Source of the DNA: CAYSLU01 sp964431965
GTDB taxonomy: Bacteria > Verrucomicrobiota > Kiritimatiellia > CAIKKV01 > CAYSLU01
Assembly (NCBI GenBank): GCA_964431965.1
Contig: CAYSLU010000005.1
Coordinates: 1-64,000, forward strand
Direction of reading: 5' to 3'
DNA length: 64,000 nt
Shown here: positions 1 to 7,384 of the stretch, piece after piece
Position numbering within the stretch: the first letter of the stretch is position 1
Layout: every line of letters starts with the position of its first letter
The notes under the pieces: model-generated
What the model saw: only the letters and a program-made list of their open reading frames with translations
What the model was told of the DNA's origin: nothing
Databases searched by the model: none
Program-made: the position numbers and the translations under genes

Positions 1-216
1 CGCGCCTACCAACGAACCAAACCTGCCGCCTAACCTACTTCCATGTCGTGCACCCGTTGCCCCAGCAGAGCGCTGCCATCGCCTGCTACCACGCATGGCC
101 TAGGGGCGATCTGTGGCGACGCTCCTATCCCTCCCGAAGCCCTGCTTTCCTTTCCCGTTGGGTTTCGGTAGCCTGTCTACGAAGGACTGCGCGGAGCATG
201 ATACGGGGAAGCGGAC
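1..216. other. Left-edge non-coding stretch
   Basis: No convincing gene is visible before the nucleotidyltransferase. The short open frames here have no recognisable protein character. The promoter for the toxin-antitoxin pair should lie in this stretch, but no strong -35/-10 pair stands out. Confidence 0.4.
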
Positions 217-519
217 ATGAGTGCGGCCATTGACATTCCCGAGGAGCAACTCGGAGAGCTCTGCCGTCGGCGCCACATCCGGCGGCTGGCCCTCTTCGGC
301 TCGGTCCTGCGCGGGGACTTCCGGTCCGACAGCGATGTGGATGTACTGGTCGAGTTCGAACCGGGCCACGTTCCCGGATTGATCCGACTGGCGGGGATCG
401 AGCTGGAGATGACGGAGCTGCTGGGGCGCAAGGTCGACTTGAATACGCCGCAGTTCTTCAGCCCTCCTTTGCGTGACCGGGTGCTGGCCGAGTCGGAGGT
501 CCGATATGTCGGCAAGTGA
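217..519 (+). CDS. mntA: MntA-type minimal nucleotidyltransferase antitoxin
   Basis: A 100-residue minimal nucleotidyltransferase. It carries the family signature GSX10DXD intact: G28-S29, then D40-V41-D42, within the segment GSVLRGDFRSDSDVDVLV. Proteins of this size and motif are the antitoxin half of MntA-HepT modules, where they add AMP units to a tyrosine of the HEPN partner and so neutralise its RNase. The start is preceded by a GGAAGCGGA purine stretch. The gene overlaps its HEPN partner by 14 bases, which fits co-translation. Family membership is clear from the motif; the AMPylating role is taken from studied homologues. Confidence 0.9.
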   Translation: MSAAIDIPEEQLGELCRRRHIRRLALFGSVLRGDFRSDSDVDVLVEFEPGHVPGLIRLAGIELEMTELLGRKVDLNTPQFFSPPLRDRVLAESEVRYVGK

Positions 520-847
520 CGAGTCGACAGCGATTCTCCATATGCGTGACGCCAGCCGCAAGGTGATCCGGTTCTCATCAAACCGAAGCCGGGTGGACTT
601 GGAATCGGATGAACTGCTGGCGCTGGGGCTGGTGCGGCTGCTGGAGATCATCGGCGAAGCGGCAACCCGCGTCGGGGTTGCGACCCGGACGCGCAACCCT
701 GCAATCCCTTGGGTTCAGGTGGTCGGCATGCGCAATCGGCTGATTCATGGGTACGACGTTGTCGACCTGGATGTTCTGTGGCAGACCGTCACGGATGACA
801 TTCCTCAGTTGGTCAGGGATCTGGAGAATGTGGCGATGCCGTCGTAG
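506..847 (+). CDS. hepT: HepT-type HEPN RNase toxin
   Basis: A 113-residue, mostly helical HEPN protein. The start is taken as the ATG inside the end of the upstream antitoxin gene; a longer frame from 473 would overlap more and adds no family sequence. The catalytic HEPN motif RX4HXY is complete: R76, H81 and Y83 in RNRLIHGY. In characterised MntA-HepT systems this motif gives RNase activity and the tyrosine is the residue AMPylated by MntA. The module is therefore probably functional as a plasmid- or island-type stability or abortive-infection element. It lies at the left edge of the carbohydrate locus beside a transposase remnant. Confidence 0.9.
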   Translation: MSASDESTAILHMRDASRKVIRFSSNRSRVDLESDELLALGLVRLLEIIGEAATRVGVATRTRNPAIPWVQVVGMRNRLIHGYDVVDLDVLWQTVTDDIPQLVRDLENVAMPS

Positions 848-1145
848 GCGTCGGTGCGCGTGGCCAACCTGTTCAGGTGCTGCCACTTCCTGTCCAGCAG
901 CTATCCCCCCGGTCCGGTTTGATCTGAGGCTACCGTGGGCTACTCCGTCGAGGATCTCTTCGCCGTTGCCGACGCGACATCAAGGCCCGCTACTCCGCTT
1001 CCGGCGAGGCTCGGATCGAAGGGGATGGGGGCGGGGCGCGACATGAGACGTGGTGTTGACGCTGGGGCTGTAGGCGTTAGGGGTGACATCCAGACACTGG
1101 ACAAGAGCATTGCTGCTGAGTGATGGCGAGTGGTGGGAGAGCGGA
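848..1145. other. Gene-free stretch after hepT
   Basis: About 300 bases between hepT and the transposase scrap. A short open frame at 935-1123 gives a plausible-looking start (GYSVEDLFAVADA) but matches no family I know and has no clear ribosome-binding site. I see no repeat or terminator with a T-tract. Confidence 0.3.
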
Positions 1146-1208
1146 GTGAGATCGGTGCGACTGAACGTAGCGGGCGGGTGGTATCACGTGGCGAGCCGGG
1201 GGATGAAC
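1146..1208 (+). pseudogene. N-terminal scrap of an IS200/RAYT-type transposase
   Basis: Reading from the GTG at 1146, the translation gives VRLNVAGGWYHVASRGMN. This is the characteristic first strand of REP-associated tyrosine transposases (Y1_Tnp), which normally begin with a phrase like R-A-GG-WYHV-RG. After the RGMN the frame runs into unrelated sequence over the 3' end of the neighbouring minus-strand gene, so only about 20 codons of the transposase survive; the HUH motif and catalytic tyrosine are absent. A small inverted repeat (1205-1223) overlaps its end. Confidence 0.55.
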
Positions 1209-1223
1209 CCGGCAAACGGGTTC
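1205..1223 (-). terminator. Small inverted repeat beyond the TIM-barrel gene
   Basis: GAACCCG, a five-base loop (GCAAA) and CGGGTTC form a perfect 7-bp hairpin about 40 bases beyond the stop of the minus-strand gene ending at 1262. There is no T-tract, so it is only a candidate terminator; it also lies inside the transposase remnant. Confidence 0.3.
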
Positions 1224-1261
1224 AGCGGAATCCAATGTCCAGATGACGCTCCAGTTCCTCG

Positions 1262-3235
1262 CTATGCCTCGGGCTGGGCCACGCAGAAGCCGAGGTACGG
1301 AACGGTTGGCTCCGCCTGGGCGGGGGCCGGCCTCCCCAAGGGAGGCAGAGACCAGAAGCGGAGCCGCCGGCCGGGCCAGTGGAGCTTCACCCGCGCCGGG
1401 TCGGTCATGCCGTTCAGGACCACGGCCCATTCAGCGCCGCCGCCCGTGAAGTGCATGGGGAGCAGGTGCGGACCGCCTTCCGCCAGGGGGGAGGCGAACC
1501 GGCCGCGCGCGAGCCAGCGAACCAGCTGGTGCGCGATCGCCCGGCGCGCGTTGCACGGTGGAAGCTGGGCGGGATCGGGCGCCGCGCACGTGGCCACGCG
1601 TCCGCCCAGGCGGTTCTCGTAGACCACCCAGCCCGGGCCGAAGGCGCGGCCGTCGGGCTGCAGGATGCGGGTCCACACAACTGCGCCGCGGCTCGCGGCG
1701 AGGCGGGCCATGCGGGGGACCACGTTGGCGTTCATGTAGAAGCCGGGCTCCGCGCCGGTGCGGCGGGAGATCACCTGCTCGATGCTGTACGGCGACTCCT
1801 CGCGTCCCGCGATGGCATCGACGGATACGCCCGTCAGCGCACCGAACCCGCGCTGCTGGAGAATCGAGGCGCTCTCGCCGTCGAGCAGCAGCCCGCCGCG
1901 GAGCAGCGTGTCGATCTCGGCGTCGGTGAACGTCCACATGAGGGGGCCGAACACGGCGTTCACCGGCGAGAGGCGCGAGGTCATCGGGATGCCGTACTGG
2001 AGGAGATACCTCCCGGCCTCGAAGGGCGAGGCGACGCTGTAGTTCCAGAGCGAAGACGCTCCCTTGGGCAGGCGCGCCCTCGCGGCCGCGTCCATCTTGT
2101 AGGGCACGCCGACCCCCTGGCTCTCGAGGCCCGGGGCGAATCGCTCGGCGATCCACGCCAGCGCCGGCCGCGACGCATCGAGCAGCACCCCGATCTCGGG
2201 CTCGGTCGAGGCCCGATTGCCGGAGAAGGGAAAGACGTCGAGGAGCAGTGCGTCCGACCCGTGGAACTGGCAGAGGGCCATCTCGGCCCACGTCTGCGTG
2301 TCGGACTTGCTCCATCGGGTGAAGGGAAAGTTCTCCACCTCGGGCGCCACCTCGCAGCCGGCGGGTCGGAACTGCTTCTGCAGGTCGAGCATCTGGATCG
2401 ACCAGGTCTTCTGGTGGCCGGGGCCCTCCGAGTAGCCGGCATAGTGGGGCCGGTGCGCCACCTGGCCGTTGATGGAGAGAGCCTTGAACAGGGCATGCCA
2501 GTCGCGTCCCTCGAAGCTGTGCACGCGCGGGTCCGATGTCATCAGGCCCAGCTTTGTCCGGCCGCCCGAGGCCTTTCCGACAGCGGCCGCCAGCCCCGCG
2601 GCCAGCTCGAGATGAATGTCCCGCCAGACCGACTGCCATACGGCGCGCCACGGGTGCGGCGTGCCCGGCTTGAGCAGAGCTGCGACCACTTCCTCGCGCG
2701 TCGCGGCTCTGCCGAGCTTGCGGGAGAACCGGGCCAGTACCAGCGGCTCGAACCCGCCGCCCCAGGTCAGCGGCGAGTGGTTGTGAAACCGGAAGTCGTC
2801 CTCGATCCAGATGACGCGGAAGCCCAGGCGGGCGAAGCGGCCGTAGAGGCGGCAGAGATAGGCCTGGAACGCGGGATCGGCGAACGAAGCGCACGCCTTG
2901 GAGACCTCGCCCGCCGGAGAGACCATGGGCGCGAACCGGCGGCCCTTCGGAAACGTGCGGCCGCGTCCGCTGTGCAGGGACGTCGCCCAGGGATTCAAGC
3001 TCACGGCGATCCCGGCGCCATCGATCACCTTTCTGGCCGTCCGGATGGCGCGGAACCAGCGGTCCTCCTCAGCCTTCGAGAGCAGCCCGTTGTTCCACTC
3101 CTCGGCTGCGACGAAGAGCGCGACCTCCTCGACGTGGTGAGACCGGCAGAAGGCCACCAGATCGCGCGCATCCGATTCGACGCGCGGCGACGGGAGAATC
3201 TGGAATCGGAGGTGATAGCGCGGGGCGTTGCTCAT
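1262..3235 (-). CDS. Uncharacterised TIM-barrel glycosidase-like protein
   Basis: A 657-residue protein with no signal peptide. The pattern of the first 350 residues, including the strand-turn RVIWIEDDFRFHNH, resembles clan-A glycoside hydrolases in which acidic residues follow beta-strands. The C-terminal ~150 residues look like a beta-sandwich (AVVLNGMTDPARVKLHWPG). I cannot assign a CAZy family. It is the last gene of a minus-strand set, starting 16 bases after the FAD oxidoreductase, so the two are probably co-transcribed. The role is inferred only from context: cytoplasmic processing of a polysaccharide fragment. Confidence 0.75.
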   Translation of the reverse strand: MSNAPRYHLRFQILPSPRVESDARDLVAFCRSHHVEEVALFVAAEEWNNGLLSKAEEDRWFRAIRTARKVIDGAGIAVSLNPWATSLHSGRGRTFPKGRRFAPMVSPAGEVSKACASFADPAFQAYLCRLYGRFARLGFRVIWIEDDFRFHNHSPLTWGGGFEPLVLARFSRKLGRAATREEVVAALLKPGTPHPWRAVWQSVWRDIHLELAAGLAAAVGKASGGRTKLGLMTSDPRVHSFEGRDWHALFKALSINGQVAHRPHYAGYSEGPGHQKTWSIQMLDLQKQFRPAGCEVAPEVENFPFTRWSKSDTQTWAEMALCQFHGSDALLLDVFPFSGNRASTEPEIGVLLDASRPALAWIAERFAPGLESQGVGVPYKMDAAARARLPKGASSLWNYSVASPFEAGRYLLQYGIPMTSRLSPVNAVFGPLMWTFTDAEIDTLLRGGLLLDGESASILQQRGFGALTGVSVDAIAGREESPYSIEQVISRRTGAEPGFYMNANVVPRMARLAASRGAVVWTRILQPDGRAFGPGWVVYENRLGGRVATCAAPDPAQLPPCNARRAIAHQLVRWLARGRFASPLAEGGPHLLPMHFTGGGAEWAVVLNGMTDPARVKLHWPGRRLRFWSLPPLGRPAPAQAEPTVPYLGFCVAQPEA

Positions 3236-3251
3236 GGTGTGCCTCGTGAGT

Positions 3252-5822
3252 TCAGGCCAGCTCCAGAAGGTTCAGCGATGCGCGTGGCGTGGCGAGCAGG
3301 GCGCGGGCGTGGCGGGCGTAGATGCCGCAGAGGTCGTTGGCGTACTGCTCCAGTATCCGGCGGCCCCGGCCCTCGATGTCTCCGGCCAGGTACAGCCCGC
3401 CGGCCAGGTACAGCTCGCGCAGCGCGAGGTTGCGCGCCTCGGTCTCGCAGAGCTCGCCGTTCGCGGCGCGAACGGCGGTCAGGGTGTCGGTCCGCGCGTG
3501 GCCCGACACGCCCGGCAGGGCCAGCAGGGCGGCCACCGCTGGCGCGAGCGCCGGCAGCAAGGCCGCCGCTATGCCGGCCACCCGCCCGTGTGAGAAGAAG
3601 GCCTGTGCGTCGAGCTGGCGGATCTTCTCCTCGATCGCCGCGACCCCCGCCGGGTCGCGGGTCCGCGCCAGGGCGAGGATGAGCACGTCCATCCGGCTCA
3701 TGCACATGCCGAACTGCCCCATGCCGCGGAAGTTCCAGCCGTCATCCCAGGGCGCCCCGCGGACGAGCGCGGCAAGCGCCGGGGCTGCCTCGGCGAATCC
3801 TTGCAGGCCCAGGATCATCGCGGCCTCCGCCCCGGGCGCATCCCGCAGCAGCGGCCGGCTTTGCTCCGGGTGCGCGAAGAGGATGGCCACGTTCTGCGCG
3901 ACTGTGAGATCGGCGGCGGCCTGGCGAACCGCATCGGGCGAAACCGGGAATGAATCGACATGCGAGGGGACATCGGGCGCCAGTATGCCGGCGGACGCCA
4001 GTCTCCGCTGCAGCGTCCGGATGTCGATGCCGCGAAGGGAGCCGCGTCCGGCCATCGCGGCGGCCAGGCCGGCGGCAAACCCCTGGTTCTGCACGTCGGC
4101 CTGCATGCGGATGACCGGCAGCGCGTCGCGGTGAGCGCTGACGCCGAGGCCGGTCACGAGCACCCCCTCCACCCCCTTCGGCCGCATGCAGCGGAACGGC
4201 ACGTGGGCCCGGAGCGGATCGTGGCCGGGCACGGCTACCATGAAGACCGGATGCACGATGAACCCGTGCGTGTCGAAGTTGCTGATCGCGGTGACGACGG
4301 TGTCCGGGAACGTCCGGCCCGCCAGGATGTCGAGCGGTGAGACTTCCAGGTCCCCGTGGATCTGGCGGCGCTCGCGGGTGTTGACGAGGGGAGAGGTGTC
4401 GAAGTCGTTCGGGAACTTCGCGCGCGCATTGACGAAGGCATGCGTGATGCCCTCGGGGTCGTTCTCGTCGACGAAGGTGTGGTCGGAGTTCCGGCCGCGC
4501 ACGCCCGGATCGGCGCGCGGCGAGAGGCCGGTTCCCTGTATGGCGGCGTGCTCCGCCCCGATGACGCGGCAGGGCGCGCCCGCGGCGGCGGCGATGTCGG
4601 CGTTGCCCGTCGCATCGACGACGACGCCCGCCTCCACGAGGCCAACACCGCACGGCGTCGACACGAGCAGGCCGGTCACCCGGTCGCCGTCCATTCGCAC
4701 GCCGAAGGCGTAGCTGCCCAGCCACGCGGTTCCGCCCGCATCGGCCAGCATGCGGTGGAGCATCGCGGACTTCACCTCGGGGCTCCAGCTCCTGCCCGCC
4801 TTGGAGCGGCTCTCGGCATCGACGGCCATGACGGCGGAGTCCAACTCGGCCGTGAAGCCCACCCGGTTGCCGAACCAGTAGGTCGAGATCAGGCCGATGG
4901 TGCCGACCCCGCCGAGGCCGTGCTGGGCCTCGAGGACCAGCGTCCTCGCGCCCTCCCGCGCGGCCGCGATGCCGGCGGGACCGCCGCCGGTTCCGCCCCC
5001 GGCGACCACGACGTCGTAGCGGCCCAGGATCGGGACATCCGTCGGGCTGGCGTCGAGCATGCCGATCGGCTGGCGCAGGAAGGCGGGCGCAAACCGGTAC
5101 GGGCCGGCCGCCGGCGCCAGTGGCTTGGCCGGCCGGAGCGCTACCGAAGCCGCGTCGGCATGGACGTCGGGGACGGGCGCGAAGTCGTAATCGGGGGAGT
5201 CCTGCAGGATATCCGCGGTGACCAGAACGCTGGCATCGACCAGCGAGGATCGGACGGCGTGCTCGCGCGACAGCGGATCGGCCGACCGCGCAGCCTTTAC
5301 GCGGAAGACCCGGAACGCCCGGTCGCCATGGGCGAACGCGGCGGGCCGCTCAGTCGCGCCAGCCGGCGCCTGCGTTGCGATCACGCTCCAGTCCACGGTG
5401 GCCGGGGCCGGGGCGCGCGGCGTGGCACGCGCCCCGGCCAGCCGGAAGACGACCCCGTGCCGGGTGGCATCCACGATGGAGCGGCACCGCACGGCGAAGA
5501 GGGCGGTCCGAGCGGCGAGGATCGCGCCGCCGATCCGCCCGTCGTCATCGCGAAGCAGAGACACGGGACGCACGAGATAGAGGAATGGCACGCGGGCTTC
5601 GAGCAGGGCGGTCTCCAGGCGGCGCTTCTCCGCTGCCGGGTAGACCGGGGCGCACTTGAGCGTACCCGCCGAGTCCTCCCCGAAGTAGCTGAGATCGCTG
5701 ACGGCCAGGACGCGGCGGCCCTGCCGGTGCAGCTCGAGCGCCGCCTCAACGGCGCGTGAGCTGGCGCCGACGACCATCACGTCTACATCGCGCCACACGG
5801 GGATCGAAGCTTGATCGTTCAC
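3252..5822 (-). CDS. FAD-dependent oxidoreductase with two Rossmann-like halves
   Basis: I choose the GTG at 5822 because AAAGGA lies just upstream, although the open frame extends to 5882. The 856-residue product has a true FAD-binding fingerprint at about residues 269-284 (VVVAGGGTGGGPAG) followed by a basic/acidic strand end (TLVLEAQ). The C-terminal FAD-domain signature HVPFRCMRPKGVEGVLVTG places it in the FAD_oxidored (PF12831-type) family. Unusually, a second Rossmann-like segment opens the protein (residues 14-40, VDVMVVGASSRAVEAAL) but lacks the glycine triad. Relatives are typically 430-600 residues, so this is an extended form. It probably oxidises a sugar or sugar acid in the cytoplasm; the substrate is unknown. 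Confidence 0.85.
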   Translation of the reverse strand: MNDQASIPVWRDVDVMVVGASSRAVEAALELHRQGRRVLAVSDLSYFGEDSAGTLKCAPVYPAAEKRRLETALLEARVPFLYLVRPVSLLRDDDGRIGGAILAARTALFAVRCRSIVDATRHGVVFRLAGARATPRAPAPATVDWSVIATQAPAGATERPAAFAHGDRAFRVFRVKAARSADPLSREHAVRSSLVDASVLVTADILQDSPDYDFAPVPDVHADAASVALRPAKPLAPAAGPYRFAPAFLRQPIGMLDASPTDVPILGRYDVVVAGGGTGGGPAGIAAAREGARTLVLEAQHGLGGVGTIGLISTYWFGNRVGFTAELDSAVMAVDAESRSKAGRSWSPEVKSAMLHRMLADAGGTAWLGSYAFGVRMDGDRVTGLLVSTPCGVGLVEAGVVVDATGNADIAAAAGAPCRVIGAEHAAIQGTGLSPRADPGVRGRNSDHTFVDENDPEGITHAFVNARAKFPNDFDTSPLVNTRERRQIHGDLEVSPLDILAGRTFPDTVVTAISNFDTHGFIVHPVFMVAVPGHDPLRAHVPFRCMRPKGVEGVLVTGLGVSAHRDALPVIRMQADVQNQGFAAGLAAAMAGRGSLRGIDIRTLQRRLASAGILAPDVPSHVDSFPVSPDAVRQAAADLTVAQNVAILFAHPEQSRPLLRDAPGAEAAMILGLQGFAEAAPALAALVRGAPWDDGWNFRGMGQFGMCMSRMDVLILALARTRDPAGVAAIEEKIRQLDAQAFFSHGRVAGIAAALLPALAPAVAALLALPGVSGHARTDTLTAVRAANGELCETEARNLALRELYLAGGLYLAGDIEGRGRRILEQYANDLCGIYARHARALLATPRASLNLLELA

Positions 5823-6057
5823 ATGCACCTGTCCTTTGGTCGCGTGCGCATAGGAGTACCACCGCGGCTCCGGAGGAGCCACACTTCACAGCTATTCTCG
5901 TCTCGGCCGCTCGCCATGCGGTCGGGACGGAGCCCGACCCTCCAGAATGCTCGAGATCGGGCATTTCGGGTGCATGGAGGGCCGACCTCCGTGTCGGCCG
6001 TCGCGTCGAAGCGGCCAAGATGCGAATTGCTGCGCACTTCAACTTGCCTGCCGCGGG
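5823..6057. other. Intergenic region holding REP-like repeats
   Basis: The stretch between the UroD-like gene and the FAD oxidoreductase contains the inverted REP-like pair at 5919-6000 and otherwise only the leader of the FAD gene. I see no other open frame with protein character. Confidence 0.5.
5919..6000. repeat. Inverted pair of REP-like palindromes
   Basis: Unit 1 (5920-5944) has stem GGTCGGG/CCCGACC, loop ACGGAG and tail CCTCCA. Unit 2 (5975-5999), read on the opposite strand, has stem GGCCGAC/GTCGGCC, the same loop ACGGAG and the same tail. The stems differ at paired positions so that base-pairing is kept, while loop and tail are identical. Thirty bases separate the units. This head-to-head arrangement is that of a BIME mobilised by a RAYT transposase, and a RAYT gene lies at 34992-35981. 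Whether that enzyme recognises these units is inference. Confidence 0.7.
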
Positions 6058-7131
6058 TCATCCACCACCGCGCATCCAGGACGCGCTGCGCTCCAGAAGC
6101 CGCTCGCCTTCGGCGGGCGACGGACACCATGTGTCCAGCATCAGCAGCGCCGGATCCAGCTCGCGCACCAGCGGCTCGACGTTCTGCGCCGGGGCCTGGA
6201 TATGCACGATGCGGCCGGCGGCCTGGATCGCCTTGTACATCTCCAGGTGCGCCGGCCCGTTCGGCGGCTCGCAGGGGGCCGGCGTATACTGGACCACGCG
6301 CAGGTACGGCAGAGTCAGCAGCCGCGGCAGGTGCTGCCGCGCGTCGCCGCCGTCCAGGTGGTACCAGAGCGCGCCGAACTCGCGGCCGTGCACGTCCAGC
6401 TCGGGAACGACGAAGCGTTCAAACATCTCGGGCGAGAGCATGCACGACACATCCGACTGCAAGGTGTTGTACGGCTCCGGCGCCCAGAACGGCATCCACC
6501 CGGCGTTGCCGTACCAGAAGTCGGTCCGCTCGCGAATCTCGGACTGGATGACGCGTTTGGCCCGGACCTGGTCGTGCGCCCCGGCCAGGATCGCCTCGGC
6601 CATCCAGTCCGCGTGATCGACCAGCGCGAACAGAAACTCCTGCGTGCCCATGTGCATCGACAGGAGGTCGTTGGCGGGCAGACCGCCGGGCGAGCCGACC
6701 AGGAAGCCGTCGCGTCCGGCGGCCTCGCAGACGGCCAGCATCAGCGCGCGGTACTTTGCCGTCCAGGGGTTGTCCGGATCGTGCCTGAACGGCGAGGGGC
6801 GAGTGAAATCGACGGACCGCGTCTCGAACCAGATCGTGTCGGGTGCGAAGTGCGGCGTGCCGCCCAGGCAGTTCACCCAGCCGGCCAGCTGCAGGCAGGA
6901 GGGGATGGCTTCTCCTCCCCACCAGATCGATTCGAGCTGGCGCTTGGCCAGCGCGACCCGGTAGGCGGGATCGAGCCAGCGCGCCTCATCGTCGGCTGGC
7001 TGCGGGACCGGCGTGGCGGGCTTTACCGGCTGCGGCGCCAGCACCGACATGAACGGGCGCTCCAGCCGCTCGTGGTGCCACAGCGCCGTCAGCCGCCGCT
7101 TCGCTTCGCTCCAGTCGGACTTGTATTTCAT
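6058..7131 (-). CDS. Uroporphyrinogen decarboxylase-like protein
   Basis: A 357-residue single-domain TIM-barrel protein of the URO-D superfamily. Family-like features include the segment GGLPANDLLSMHMGTQEFLFALVDH, the loop PYNTLQSDVSCMLSPEMFERFVVPEL and LWYHLDGGDARQHLP, where the His-Asp pair is the metal/substrate site region of the corrinoid-methyltransferase branch. Catabolic relatives (MtaA/CmuA type) move methyl groups between corrinoid proteins and cofactors rather than make heme. In this setting demethylation of a substrate is plausible but not shown. No corrinoid-binding protein is encoded nearby. The ATG at 7131 is used. Confidence 0.85.
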   Translation of the reverse strand: MKYKSDWSEAKRRLTALWHHERLERPFMSVLAPQPVKPATPVPQPADDEARWLDPAYRVALAKRQLESIWWGGEAIPSCLQLAGWVNCLGGTPHFAPDTIWFETRSVDFTRPSPFRHDPDNPWTAKYRALMLAVCEAAGRDGFLVGSPGGLPANDLLSMHMGTQEFLFALVDHADWMAEAILAGAHDQVRAKRVIQSEIRERTDFWYGNAGWMPFWAPEPYNTLQSDVSCMLSPEMFERFVVPELDVHGREFGALWYHLDGGDARQHLPRLLTLPYLRVVQYTPAPCEPPNGPAHLEMYKAIQAAGRIVHIQAPAQNVEPLVRELDPALLMLDTWCPSPAEGERLLERSASWMRGGG

Positions 7132-7384
7132 AGATGTCCACGCACTCCTATCCCTGTCGCATGGTCAGCCACCGAAGGGCCTCCATCGGTTTCATTGTGG
7201 AGAACGAGAACCTGCGGTCCACAGCAAGACGGCATCAGCGCGCTCCCCGGGCGCCGGCTGGCCATCGCACGCTCTGTGCAGCATCTCTATGTCCGCATCA
7301 GCCTCTCCCTGATGGCCGTTTGCCGCCATATCGTAGCACGCGCGGACCGGCCGGCAATCAGGAGACGCGCGCGTGTCCGGTCGC

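Noticed and set aside
1379..3682. A 767-codon plus-strand open frame
   Set aside because: It mirrors the minus-strand TIM-barrel and FAD genes; the translation is Arg/Gly/Ala/Pro-rich without family motifs, as expected for antisense frames in GC-rich DNA.
5919..6000. CRISPR array
   Set aside because: Only two units, in inverted orientation with different stem sequences; no spacer-repeat alternation and no cas genes anywhere in the window.
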